Part shown: positions 6,880 through 15,431 of the stretch, in pieces
Layout of the letters: each line of letters opens with the position of its first letter
Numbering within the stretch: position 1 is the first letter of the stretch
Source: Acinetobacter sp. NIPH 2699
Lineage (GTDB): Bacteria > Pseudomonadota > Gammaproteobacteria > Pseudomonadales > Moraxellaceae
Direction: 5' to 3'
Length of the DNA stretch: 64,000 nucleotides
NCBI RefSeq assembly: GCF_022549355.1
Contig: NZ_JAKZGL010000003.1
Span: 62,001-126,000, forward strand
Position numbers and translations under genes: made by a program
The notes under the pieces: model-generated
What the model saw: only the letters and a program-made list of their open reading frames with translations
What the model was told of the DNA's origin: nothing
Databases searched by the model: none

Positions 6880-8247
6880 TTAAATCAGAATCTTAATCTC
6901 ACGTTTTTTCCAGACAAATTGATAATAGCTGGCTTGGAACACACATAAACAGACAAAAGCCAGTGCGTACGCAATCCAAATCCCTCTGAGCCCCCAAAGC
7001 GTGTTAAACCAATAGGCACAAGGAACTTCGATTAAAATAATGGTAAAAATATTAATCAGCATGGGCACGTTGACGGTTCCGCTGGCACGCATGATCGAGG
7101 CAAAAATTGCACTTGCCCCAAAAAACAGCAGAGACCACAGCACAATAAACAATAATTGTTGTCCTAGCTCGATGACTTCAGGATCAGTAATAAACAATGC
7201 CATTAGATATTTTGAGAATAAATACGCCAGTACAATCAGACTACCTGTAAATAAAAAATTCATACTCAATGCCGTACGCGTCACTTTGGCCAGCAGGTCA
7301 GGTTTGCCTGCACCGATAGCTTGCGCTGCAAAGATTGACGCTGCAATGGCAATCGACAATGCAGGAAACTGAATATAGTTGAGCACTTGATTAACTGCGC
7401 CGTAAGCCGCAGTGGCGTGTGCACCGTAACGGTTAATCAAGCCGATAATCACCAATCCCGCTAAAGAAGTGGTGACCATCTGGATGCCAGTTGGAATACC
7501 CAACTTCAGGATCAGTTGACTTAATTCAGCATCATGACGAATATATTTGACCAGTTGACGATCGATCTTAAGTGGATGATTTTTATGGTTGAGATAAAAT
7601 GCTAAAAAGATCAGTACCGCAGCATAACCTAAGATGGTGGCGATGGCGGGGGCAACAATACCTAAGGCTGGGAAACCAAAATAGCCTTTCAGTAACACAG
7701 GGGTGACTGCTAAGCCAATGAGGCTGGTTAAGCTCAAGGCGATCAAAGGGGTCACACTATCACCAACACCTCGTAAAATAGAGGTGTAAATAATATACAC
7801 AAATAGCAAGGGGCTACCTGCTAGCATCCACTGCACATAAGGCAGGGAGAGGTGCATGACCTTGGGATCAGTTCCTAAAAGATTGAGAATATGCTCAGCA
7901 AAAACAAATCCTAAAACTGCAATGATACTACCGCCAATTAAGGTGATAAACAGGGTAGATCCGATCACGCTACGGACTTTTTCTAGATTTTGTGCGCCCC
8001 ACGCTTGACCAATTAAAACCGTTGTACCTGCTGAAATTCCAATGGTAAATGCCAGCAAAAAGAACAAGATGGGAAAGAAGACTGATACCGCTGCAATCGC
8101 GTCTACGCCCATCATTTGCCCAACAAAAATGGTGTTAATCGTCCCCGACAAATTTTGCAAAATGTTGGTGGCGATGAGCGGGACAAGAAAAACAAAAAAA
8201 GTTTTCCATAGATTTGGTTGCATCACCAAAGTCTGGTGTGGGGTCAT
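6880..8247 (-). CDS. MATE-family efflux transporter
   Basis: A 455-residue integral membrane protein with about twelve hydrophobic segments in two related halves, as in multidrug and toxin extrusion transporters. The N-terminal half has LIATNILQNLSGTINTIFVGQMMG and a GTTVLIGQAWGA stretch; the second half repeats this with GAVNQVLNYIQFPALSIAIAASIFAAQAIGAG. MATE proteins export cationic drugs or metabolites using H+ or Na+. It is not AbeM, the well-known A. baumannii member, whose sequence is quite different. Start: ATG at 8247; the next Met is ten residues in. It sits alone between the SDR terminator and the aminotransferase gene. Confidence 0.88.
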   Translation of the reverse strand: MTPHQTLVMQPNLWKTFFVFLVPLIATNILQNLSGTINTIFVGQMMGVDAIAAVSVFFPILFFLLAFTIGISAGTTVLIGQAWGAQNLEKVRSVIGSTLFITLIGGSIIAVLGFVFAEHILNLLGTDPKVMHLSLPYVQWMLAGSPLLFVYIIYTSILRGVGDSVTPLIALSLTSLIGLAVTPVLLKGYFGFPALGIVAPAIATILGYAAVLIFLAFYLNHKNHPLKIDRQLVKYIRHDAELSQLILKLGIPTGIQMVTTSLAGLVIIGLINRYGAHATAAYGAVNQVLNYIQFPALSIAIAASIFAAQAIGAGKPDLLAKVTRTALSMNFLFTGSLIVLAYLFSKYLMALFITDPEVIELGQQLLFIVLWSLLFFGASAIFASIMRASGTVNVPMLINIFTIILIEVPCAYWFNTLWGLRGIWIAYALAFVCLCVFQASYYQFVWKKREIKILI

Positions 8248-8342
8248 TCAAATTCCTTAACGCTTCACGATGAAACGTAAATATTTTTTCAAGATAACAT
8301 ACGCAGTATTGAAGTGATTGTTGTTCAGTTTATTTTTGTTGA

Positions 8343-9497
8343 TCAACACTGAAGCAAGATTTCACCAGCACGTTGTAGTGTTTGATCGGTTTTTGCAAAG
8401 CAGAATCGAATGAGCCGCAGTGATTCAGGCGCTTGCTGATAAAATGCAGAAATCGGAATGGCGACAATCTTATGTTGTTGCGCAAGAAATTGGCACATGT
8501 CGATGTCATTTAAATCAGGACGAATGGCACTGTAATCCAAATTTTGAAAATAAGTCCCTTGAGAGGGAATGAATTTAAAACGAGCGTTTTGAATCTGAGT
8601 ATTAAATAAATCACGCTTAGCTTGGTAGAAATCTGGCAGCTCTTGAATATGCTCAGGATGCTGCTGCATATAATTGGCTAAAGCAATCTGGCACGGTGTG
8701 GTACCACAGAAATTAGCAAATTGATAAATCTGGCGGAATAAGCGCATTAAATTGGGCGCAGCCACACAATAACCTGTTTTCCAGCCTGTGACATGATAGG
8801 TCTTGCCAAAAGAGCCAATCACATAGCTACGTTCACGTAATTCTGGAAAGTGCAGTGCGCTATAGTGTTTTTGTCCATCAAAGACTAAATGCTCATAAAC
8901 TTCATCGGATAAAACCACAATATTTTTATCTTGAATGAGTTCAATGAGTTGTCGCCAGTCTTGTTCTGACCAGATTGCACCTGTTGGGTTATGTGGCGTA
9001 TTGACGATAATCATGCGAGTTTTGGCTGTGATGCTGTCTTTTACTTTTTGCCAATTGACCTGAAATGTCGGTGCTTCTAAATGGATATGAATGGATTTCC
9101 CACCTGCAAGTTGTACCGCAGGTGCATAGCTGTCATAGCTTGGGTCGAAGATAATGACTTCATCTCCAGCATGGATACAGGCTTGAATGGCACAGAAAAT
9201 CGCAATGGTTGCACCAGGCGTAATGGTGATTTCAGAGATTGGGTCGAGTCGGAGTTGATCACGTTGCAAAAATTGCTTTGCCATTTGCTCACGTAATGCC
9301 AGCACTCCATCGCCCGCAGGATATTGGTTATAACCATTTAATGTTGCTTGGCAGAGGGCATCGAGTAGAGCAGGTGGTGCAGGGAAGTCAGGAAAGCCTT
9401 GTGAAAGGTTAAGCGCATTGAGTCGTTGGGCGAGTTCAGTCATCACACTAAAAATGGTCACACCTTGACTTGGAAGTTTTGACTGAAGCTGCAACAT
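8343..9497 (-). CDS. PLP-dependent aminotransferase, methionine (YbdL) type
   Basis: A 384-residue fold-type I aminotransferase. The opening SKLPSQGVTIFSVMTELA and the later LNLSQGFPDF are typical of the YbdL/kynurenine-glutamine transaminase subgroup. NTPHNPTG lies near 166-173, SDEVYEHL near 197-204, and SFGKTYHVTGWK places the PLP-binding lysine at 232. E. coli YbdL prefers methionine, histidine and phenylalanine with 2-oxo-acid acceptors; the similarity runs over the full length. Likely role: last step of methionine salvage or amino-acid interconversion in the cytoplasm. It is monocistronic as far as I can see. Confidence 0.9.
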   Translation of the reverse strand: MLQLQSKLPSQGVTIFSVMTELAQRLNALNLSQGFPDFPAPPALLDALCQATLNGYNQYPAGDGVLALREQMAKQFLQRDQLRLDPISEITITPGATIAIFCAIQACIHAGDEVIIFDPSYDSYAPAVQLAGGKSIHIHLEAPTFQVNWQKVKDSITAKTRMIIVNTPHNPTGAIWSEQDWRQLIELIQDKNIVVLSDEVYEHLVFDGQKHYSALHFPELRERSYVIGSFGKTYHVTGWKTGYCVAAPNLMRLFRQIYQFANFCGTTPCQIALANYMQQHPEHIQELPDFYQAKRDLFNTQIQNARFKFIPSQGTYFQNLDYSAIRPDLNDIDMCQFLAQQHKIVAIPISAFYQQAPESLRLIRFCFAKTDQTLQRAGEILLQC

Positions 9498-9817
9498 GGT
9501 TTTTAACCTGATTTACGTTTTAGTTTGGACAGATTGTATCGCTAAAGGTGATGGCTGACTACGTCATTGCTGTCAACGTAAAACGTGATATTCACCCTTG
9601 ATACCCTGAAAATTGTGTCTCACATCAAGCAAACTACAGCAATTGTGTCTTAATAAAAACAATAGTGACACAACGGGTCATTTTTTATTGAAAAATGTCT
9701 TAAAAATTTGTTATTTTTCATCATGATACGCTATTTTAGTTAAAACTATAAAGTTGTATAATTTATATCGAGGGGTTTAACGTAAATACCAATTATCGTG
9801 AAATGGGACATAGAATA
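9498..9817. other. Intergenic region with a -10 element for the next gene
   Basis: About 320 A+T-rich bases between divergent genes. CAATTGTGTCT occurs twice near 9612 and 9640. TATAAT at 9757-9762 lies about 55 bases before the next gene, with only a poor -35 match. I see no further gene. Confidence 0.4.
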
Positions 9818-10264
9818 ATGGACAGTTTCGATCTAAAAATACGCTATCCGCATCATATTGACCTAAATGATGTGGAGCAGCTCGGGACACTCAACACCAT
9901 TGGGGTATTAACCAGATTTGATAAAATGGGCTGGAAACAGCAGTTGAGTCGCTGGTTGCAGCTCGATGGTGCAAGCCCGACTTTTACCATTACAGATGAA
10001 AAGACAGAACAGACGATAGAAATCGTATTGAATACTTATGGATCATTTCAAGAACTTAACTTTATCGTAAAGACGGATATTCCCGTCGTTGTTGCTCAGA
10101 AAGAAATATTTGGATTAATTACGCGTCAGAAAAAAGAGACGATTCATTTTAATCAACTTTCATTGGTACAAGTTAAAGCCTACCTCACCGCGTTTTTGAA
10201 GCAGGACACCGATGCGTTGGTTCGATATTATCAACAAAGCAAACAACTGGCGCAATCTGCATAA
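9818..10264 (+). CDS. Hypothetical protein
   Basis: A 148-residue soluble protein I cannot assign. It has no signal peptide or membrane segment. The predicted pattern is mixed strand and helix: DLKIRYPHHIDLNDVEQLG at the start, a strand-rich middle (FTITDEKTEQTIEIVLNTYG) and a helical C-terminus with many Gln. An ATG at 9803 would add five residues, but the ATG at 9818 has a TGGGA about ten bases upstream and reads more naturally (MDSFDLK). It stands alone, divergent from the aminotransferase. Confidence 0.65.
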   Translation: MDSFDLKIRYPHHIDLNDVEQLGTLNTIGVLTRFDKMGWKQQLSRWLQLDGASPTFTITDEKTEQTIEIVLNTYGSFQELNFIVKTDIPVVVAQKEIFGLITRQKKETIHFNQLSLVQVKAYLTAFLKQDTDALVRYYQQSKQLAQSA

Positions 10265-10352
10265 AGCGAAAAGGCGCAAACCTTCTAGGTGAATATCATC
10301 CTGTTATCGGTCATATTTAAGTTTGCCCCTCACCAAGAGCTATGCGAAAGAG

Positions 10353-10384
10353 AAAACAGAACTCATTGTTGAATTCTGCTTTTC
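10353..10384 (+). terminator. Weak candidate terminator
   Basis: AAAACAGAA can pair with TTCTGCTTTT (one bulge) about 90 bases after the hypothetical gene. There is no long T run, so the call is uncertain. Confidence 0.3.
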
Positions 10385-10457
10385 GTGAAGTACGGTTAAT
10401 CTATATTTAAGACAAGACAAATCGGCATAAGTGCGCTACTGGCGATGATGAGGTCAT

Positions 10458-11768
10458 TTACAACAAATTCTCAACCACAGCACGAATGATACCCAAGATT
10501 AGACCAATAAAGGCCCCGACAATGACCCCATTGACACGGATCATATGTAAATCACCGCCAACTTCACTCTCGATTTTGGCAATCATTTCACGTGAATCCC
10601 ATTCATGGATGCGTTCACTGATATAGCGAATAATTTTATCGCTGTATTGCTCACTAAAATTGGTGGCCAAACCGACCATTTTGGTATTCAGGACTTGGCG
10701 AACATTCTCATTTTGGATCAGACTAACGCCAAGTTGTTGGATGGCTGCTTGTAAATTGGTTGCAATGCCTGAGTTGGGTTGCATCAAATCAGTTTTGATT
10801 GCATCACATAAAATCGCAATCGCGCCACTAATAAAGTTCAACACTTGTGGGCTATCCAGTAAGGCATCTTTGCCGCTATTCAAACGTTGGCTGGCTTCGC
10901 TATCGGTATCAGCAAGTTGCAACATGAGGGCATGCGTCGTTGCCTCAATGTCTTGTCGCCAAGGATGTTCGGGGTTTGCCAACATCGATTCCACTCTTTC
11001 AATCAGTGAATCAATGGTACGTTGTTGTACATCAATACCAATCCAGCTTGCACCTTTGGCCAGTTTCCAGACCCCTAGCTCTTTAAATAATGTTCGAGAC
11101 AACTCACGGGCTTCTTCTGGATGCGAGACCATCCATTGATGAGCCAGATCGAGTCCACGCTGTAACACATCTTGATGGAAGTCATTTTCTAAAACCGCAC
11201 GTAACATTTCACTGGCAAGGGTATTGATCTTGGTGCTACGGACCCATTGCACACTGTTATTTTGTACAAAGTTGGCAATTTGATCCTGACTGACGAACTC
11301 AAAAATTTTCGGAACCGTTTGCTGGATGATTTGAACCACGTGTCCATTATTTTTTGGATTGGCTAACCATTCGCCAACAGCCAAACTGAGGTCGGTATTT
11401 TGCAAACTACGTTGCACGATTTGGGGCGATAAAAAGTTTTCTTGAACAAAACGGCCCATGGATTCAGCAATACGTGCCTTATTCCGCGGAATAATCTCAG
11501 TATGGTCACGTAATAGTTTGGGTAATGGTATTTTTCCAAATGGATTGCGGAATAACACGGTTACCGCATACCAATCAGCCAAACCACCCACCACACCTGC
11601 TTCGGCACTTAACATGAAAATATGGATCAGCCATCTGTATTCAGGCAGAAAATGTGCCACGGCCATTAAACAAATCCACGTCATCACTGCAATCACTAAG
11701 GCTACAGTGGCGAAGTATTTACTTCTTTGCAGGCTCGGTACTTTGTGGATTTCTTCGGCTGAATTCAT
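10458..11768 (-). CDS. DUF445-family membrane protein
   Basis: A 436-residue protein with hydrophobic segments near 20-40 and 47-65, the DUF445 signature EAGVVGGLADWYAVTVLFRNPFG, a long helical soluble region (about 90-400) and a final membrane segment VIVGAFIGLILGIIRAVVENLL. The family is found across bacteria as inner-membrane proteins of unknown biochemical function. The gene lies 13 bases downstream of a lipoprotein gene on the same strand and is probably co-transcribed with it. Confidence 0.85.
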   Translation of the reverse strand: MNSAEEIHKVPSLQRSKYFATVALVIAVMTWICLMAVAHFLPEYRWLIHIFMLSAEAGVVGGLADWYAVTVLFRNPFGKIPLPKLLRDHTEIIPRNKARIAESMGRFVQENFLSPQIVQRSLQNTDLSLAVGEWLANPKNNGHVVQIIQQTVPKIFEFVSQDQIANFVQNNSVQWVRSTKINTLASEMLRAVLENDFHQDVLQRGLDLAHQWMVSHPEEARELSRTLFKELGVWKLAKGASWIGIDVQQRTIDSLIERVESMLANPEHPWRQDIEATTHALMLQLADTDSEASQRLNSGKDALLDSPQVLNFISGAIAILCDAIKTDLMQPNSGIATNLQAAIQQLGVSLIQNENVRQVLNTKMVGLATNFSEQYSDKIIRYISERIHEWDSREMIAKIESEVGGDLHMIRVNGVIVGAFIGLILGIIRAVVENLL

Positions 11769-11781
11769 TGAGTCATCCTAT

Positions 11782-12342
11782 TCATTCATTTTTGTTTTGA
11801 GGTGGTGCAGGCGGTTGCAACACTTCTCCTGATGGACTCAATCCGTATTTTTGTCCTAGGGATCGCAAAATCAACTGCGCATCAAATGCATCAGGTGATT
11901 GTTCTTGAGTCTGAAAGCATTCAATAGTATACGACACTTGGATGGGATCAATATTGACCACTTGTGGTACATCATAGAATGGATCCGGCCAAAAGGCAGG
12001 GTGACGACGATAATAACCATACGGATAATACGATCGACTCGGATAAATCACGGCTTGGCGTTGTTCCTTAAATCGAGCATTGCTTGGATCATCAACCACT
12101 GTAAAAAAACGGAAACCGTGCTGGAGCGTAGTTTGCGCTGCTTTTACTAAGGTGATTTCTTCCGCTGTACCATAACTCAGATTATTTCCTGCTTGGAAGC
12201 CAATACGGAAGCTTTTGTTATTTAATGGATAAGCGGTAAATTGACCCAACTGATCAAAAGTCTTGGGTTGCGTCGGGATGCTTGCACATCCTGTAAATGC
12301 CAATGTGACCAATAACGGGGCACAGATGAATAACGATTTCAT
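11782..12342 (-). CDS. Lipoprotein of the CC0125/CC1285-like family
   Basis: A 186-residue lipoprotein. The signal peptide MKSLFICAPLLVTLAFTGC ends in a lipobox (FTGC), with the acylated Cys at residue 19 if translation starts at 12342; an ATG two codons earlier is possible. The core FRIGFQAGNNLSYGTAEEITLVKAAQTTLQ and GFRFFTVVDD match a small envelope lipoprotein family known only by locus names. The middle is Tyr-, Arg- and Pro-rich (YYPYGYYRRHPAFWPDPFYD), the end Pro- and Gln-rich. Function unknown; likely outer-membrane anchored. It leads an operon with the DUF445 gene. Confidence 0.75.
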   Translation of the reverse strand: MKSLFICAPLLVTLAFTGCASIPTQPKTFDQLGQFTAYPLNNKSFRIGFQAGNNLSYGTAEEITLVKAAQTTLQHGFRFFTVVDDPSNARFKEQRQAVIYPSRSYYPYGYYRRHPAFWPDPFYDVPQVVNIDPIQVSYTIECFQTQEQSPDAFDAQLILRSLGQKYGLSPSGEVLQPPAPPQNKNE

Positions 12343-12380
12343 ATGCAATTCCTCTTTTTGACGTCTAGGAGAAGATCGAC

Positions 12381-12920
12381 TTAAAAACTGCTGTTTGGTT
12401 GTGTTAAGAACTCAAGTTCCTCGGCACTTGATGTGCGTCCTAAGATCGCATTACGGTGAGGATAGCGTCCGAAGCGATCAATAATGACTTTATGCTTTTT
12501 CTCAAAATTTAAATTGATTTCATTGCCTAAGCGTTGAAAGAGTTTTAAGGCAAATTCATGGATGAGCTTGGATTCACTATGCATAAACGGCATATATAAA
12601 AAGGAACGTTGTTCTGGGCTTAACTGGGCATCTAATTGTAGGCTAATCGCTTCTTGAGCCAGCATCAATGCCATGCTGTCATAGGCAAAAGCGTGTGCTT
12701 GATCTCGGTATAAATTACGTGAGAACTGATCTAAAACAATAATTTCAGCCAAACGACCTTCAGGTGTTTGACGCCATGACCAAAGTTCTGCTTGGACTGC
12801 CTGATCATGAATGTTTTGAAAAAGCTCACGAATTTTTGTATCAAATTCATCGCTTTTGGCAAACCAAAGTGAGCGGTGATCAGGAGAAAACCAGAAATCA
12901 AGAATGTCTTGCGCTTGCAT
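12381..12920 (-). CDS. DUF924-family protein
   Basis: A 179-residue cytoplasmic protein with the DUF924 landmarks: the opening ILDFWFSPDHRSLWF, then EIIVLDQFSRNLYRD, SPEQRSFLYMPFMHSE and FGRYPHRNAILGR. The family folds as a TPR-like helical array and has no firm biochemical role. Length is normal. It lies upstream of the lipoprotein gene on the same strand with a 38-base gap, so it may share a transcript with it. Confidence 0.88.
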   Translation of the reverse strand: MQAQDILDFWFSPDHRSLWFAKSDEFDTKIRELFQNIHDQAVQAELWSWRQTPEGRLAEIIVLDQFSRNLYRDQAHAFAYDSMALMLAQEAISLQLDAQLSPEQRSFLYMPFMHSESKLIHEFALKLFQRLGNEINLNFEKKHKVIIDRFGRYPHRNAILGRTSSAEELEFLTQPNSSF

Positions 12921-13157
12921 CGGTGAGTATCCATCGGAAGATTTATTTTTAATAAAATCACAATTTCAACATGTCTTATAGAGCAAGATTGTGATAAAAA
13001 TTGCCAAGCTAAACCAAGACAATCAGATGACTAGATCGTAATTGTCGTTATAATTGGCAGAGTCGAGGGCGTTGGCATGTTGTGCATGCGAATATACGCG
13101 ACGAAGTCGCCACCCGAATTTGGTTGGCTGAGTCTTGAATAACCGAGCATATAAATT

Positions 13158-14735
13158 ATGAACCAACCCTGCACACTTTCGTCCGCTATCGTACCGACTT
13201 GGGTAAATGCCTCACAATTAGACGGTATGTTACGCGGTATTGAGCGTGAAAGTTTGCGTATGCAAAGCAATGGATTTTTATCACAAAAAAACCATCCAAA
13301 AGCTTTGGGTTCAGCGCTAACGCATCCCCATATTACGACTGATTATTCAGAAGCATTGATGGAGTTCATTACCACACCACATACCACCATTGCCGCAGCA
13401 TTAAATGAGTTAAGCGATATTCATCAGGTGGTGCATCAGCAATTGGAAGATGGTGAAAAATTGTGGCCACTTTCAATGCCCTGCATGTTGGATGACAATG
13501 AAGAAAATATTAAACTTGCACAGTATGGCACGTCTAATATCGGGCGTTTTAAGACCTTATATCGTCATGGTTTAGGGGTGCGCTATGGTCGCCGAATGCA
13601 GACCATTTCAGGTGTCCATTATAATTTATCTTTTCCTGATCAGTTGTTTGCAACCTTGCAGCAGCATGAAAAAAATCAAGCATTAAAACAACTCAGTTTA
13701 CAAGATTATCGCAGCCATCGTTATTTTGCCTTGATTCGAAATTTTATTCGCATGACCCCATTGGTGATGTATTTGCTTGGCGCGAGCCCATCAGTCTGCC
13801 GTTGCTTTTTAACGGGACGTAACCACCATTTGCAACCTTTAGTCAAAGGGACTTTGTATTTACCAGAAGCGACCGCTTTGCGTATGGGGCGTTTGGGCTA
13901 CCAAAATTCGGCACAAAAACAGCTAGGGATTTATTATAACGATTTGCATGATTATTTAGAGGGATTGCAAAAGGCCGTACATACCCCTTATCCCGCATTT
14001 ACCGATTTGGGTTTGGATGATGAGACTGGTGAAGCGATTCAAATCAATGATCATGTTTTACAGATTGAAAATGAATACTATAGCCTCGTGCGTCCAAAAC
14101 AGGTGCCACAAGCAGGTGAAACCCCTTCGCAAGCATTGAAAAATCGTGGTGTGGGTTATGTAGAACTGCGTGCAGTGGATGTGAATCCTTATAGTGCGAT
14201 TGGGATTGATGAAACCACGGCAGGTTTCCTCGAAAGTCTGGCATTGTATTGTTTATTACGGGAAAGTCCTGATCTCTGGTCTGAAGAACAAGATCAGATT
14301 GATCAAAACCAAACTGAAGTGGTTAATCGGGGACGTGCAGCAGATGCCCAAATCCAAGAAGGGCATTTGACTGTTCCATTTCAAGAGTGGGCACAGCAGC
14401 ATTTAAATGAAATCCATGCCTGTGCACGTGTACTCGATCAAATGGATGGTACAGCGCTTTATCAAGATGCGGTGCATGTGATGCAACAGCGTTTAAAAGA
14501 TGTAGAAAATACACTTTCAGCGCAGGTGGTGAAAGACACGTTACAACATGGCGGAACATGGAACTTTGGCAGTGTCATGGCTCAACAGCATGTAGATTGT
14601 TATGACCAACATCAGCTCAGTGCAGAAAGACAACAATATTTTGAACATTTAGCGCAAACTTCGTTGCAAAAACAGTGGCAACTTGAACAAGAAAATGACA
14701 CGAGTTTTGAACAATATCTTGCACAATACCGTTAA
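13158..14735 (+). CDS. gshA: Glutamate-cysteine ligase
   Basis: A 525-residue enzyme that joins glutamate to cysteine with ATP, the first and rate-limiting step of glutathione synthesis. The proteobacterial family is clear from GIERESLRM, LGSALTHPHITTDYSEALMEFIT, WPLSMPCMLDDNE, and RYGRRMQTISGVHYNLSFPD, the glutamate-binding region. VGYVELRAVDVNPYSAIGID follows near 330. Full length compared with E. coli GshA (518). No good ribosome site precedes the ATG; a TATAAT lies at 13049-13054. The dsbB gene follows after 18 bases, so the two are probably co-transcribed. gshB is elsewhere in this window (53239). Confidence 0.95.
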   Translation: MNQPCTLSSAIVPTWVNASQLDGMLRGIERESLRMQSNGFLSQKNHPKALGSALTHPHITTDYSEALMEFITTPHTTIAAALNELSDIHQVVHQQLEDGEKLWPLSMPCMLDDNEENIKLAQYGTSNIGRFKTLYRHGLGVRYGRRMQTISGVHYNLSFPDQLFATLQQHEKNQALKQLSLQDYRSHRYFALIRNFIRMTPLVMYLLGASPSVCRCFLTGRNHHLQPLVKGTLYLPEATALRMGRLGYQNSAQKQLGIYYNDLHDYLEGLQKAVHTPYPAFTDLGLDDETGEAIQINDHVLQIENEYYSLVRPKQVPQAGETPSQALKNRGVGYVELRAVDVNPYSAIGIDETTAGFLESLALYCLLRESPDLWSEEQDQIDQNQTEVVNRGRAADAQIQEGHLTVPFQEWAQQHLNEIHACARVLDQMDGTALYQDAVHVMQQRLKDVENTLSAQVVKDTLQHGGTWNFGSVMAQQHVDCYDQHQLSAERQQYFEHLAQTSLQKQWQLEQENDTSFEQYLAQYR

Positions 14736-14753
14736 ATATTTTGAGGACTTCCC

Positions 14754-15260
14754 ATGCGATGGAATTACCGTTTGGTCAGTGCCGTATTGGTGCTGGCCAG
14801 TATTATCGGACTCTCGTTCGCGTTGTATTTAGAACATGTGCAAGGTTTGGAGCCTTGTCCATTGTGTGTGTTTCAACGAGTCGGTTTAATTGGAATGGGG
14901 GTGATTGCACTGGTTGCATTTATTCATAACCCGATTTCAAATGCATTTAAACGTTTCTATGCATTTTTAGCAACTTTAGCGATTGGTTGGTCAGTGGGTG
15001 TTGCAGCACGTCATGTTTGGTTGCAAAACTTGCCTGCCGATCAGGTTCCAAGTTGTGGTCCAGGTCTAGATTATTTGGTTGATGTATTACCTATGAAAAC
15101 GGTATTGCAACAAGTGCTTTCGGGTTCTGGTGAGTGCGCTTTAGTCGATTGGACTTTCTTAGGTCAATCATTACCCGTATGGTCATTGGTTTATTTCAGC
15201 CTAATATTATTGATTTGTTTATGGCAGCTTTTTAGAAATTATAGTACAGCTAAACAATAA
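14754..15260 (+). CDS. dsbB: Disulfide bond formation protein DsbB
   Basis: A 168-residue inner-membrane protein with four transmembrane segments. The first periplasmic loop carries CPLCVFQR, the CxxC pair that passes electrons to quinone. The second loop has its Cys pair in SCGPGLDYLV and SGECALVD, the pair that reoxidises DsbA. The fourth segment near the C-terminus is clear. The gene follows gshA by 18 bases and ends before a strong terminator. Confidence 0.94.
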   Translation: MRWNYRLVSAVLVLASIIGLSFALYLEHVQGLEPCPLCVFQRVGLIGMGVIALVAFIHNPISNAFKRFYAFLATLAIGWSVGVAARHVWLQNLPADQVPSCGPGLDYLVDVLPMKTVLQQVLSGSGECALVDWTFLGQSLPVWSLVYFSLILLICLWQLFRNYSTAKQ

Positions 15261-15282
15261 TCATAGCGTTTTTAGATTAACT

Positions 15283-15322
15283 AAAAAGCCCCTAAATATG
15301 AGTCAATATTTAGGGGCTTTTT
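15283..15322 (+). terminator. Strong intrinsic terminator after dsbB
   Basis: AAAAAGCCCCTAAATAT and its exact complement pair around GAGTCA, giving a 17-base stem ending in T residues. It separates gshA-dsbB from the T6SS island. Confidence 0.92.
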
Positions 15323-15431
15323 CTTTTAAATCAGTTAGATATAATTTTAGATAAAAACCATTATTTTTGATGTACAGAACGGTATTTTTCTTATAAAGTT
15401 CAACCGATTCTTAAAATTATGATCATAAAAA

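Noticed and set aside
6880..8247. Naming the MATE gene abeM
   Set aside because: The sequence differs throughout from AbeM as I know it; only the family is supported.
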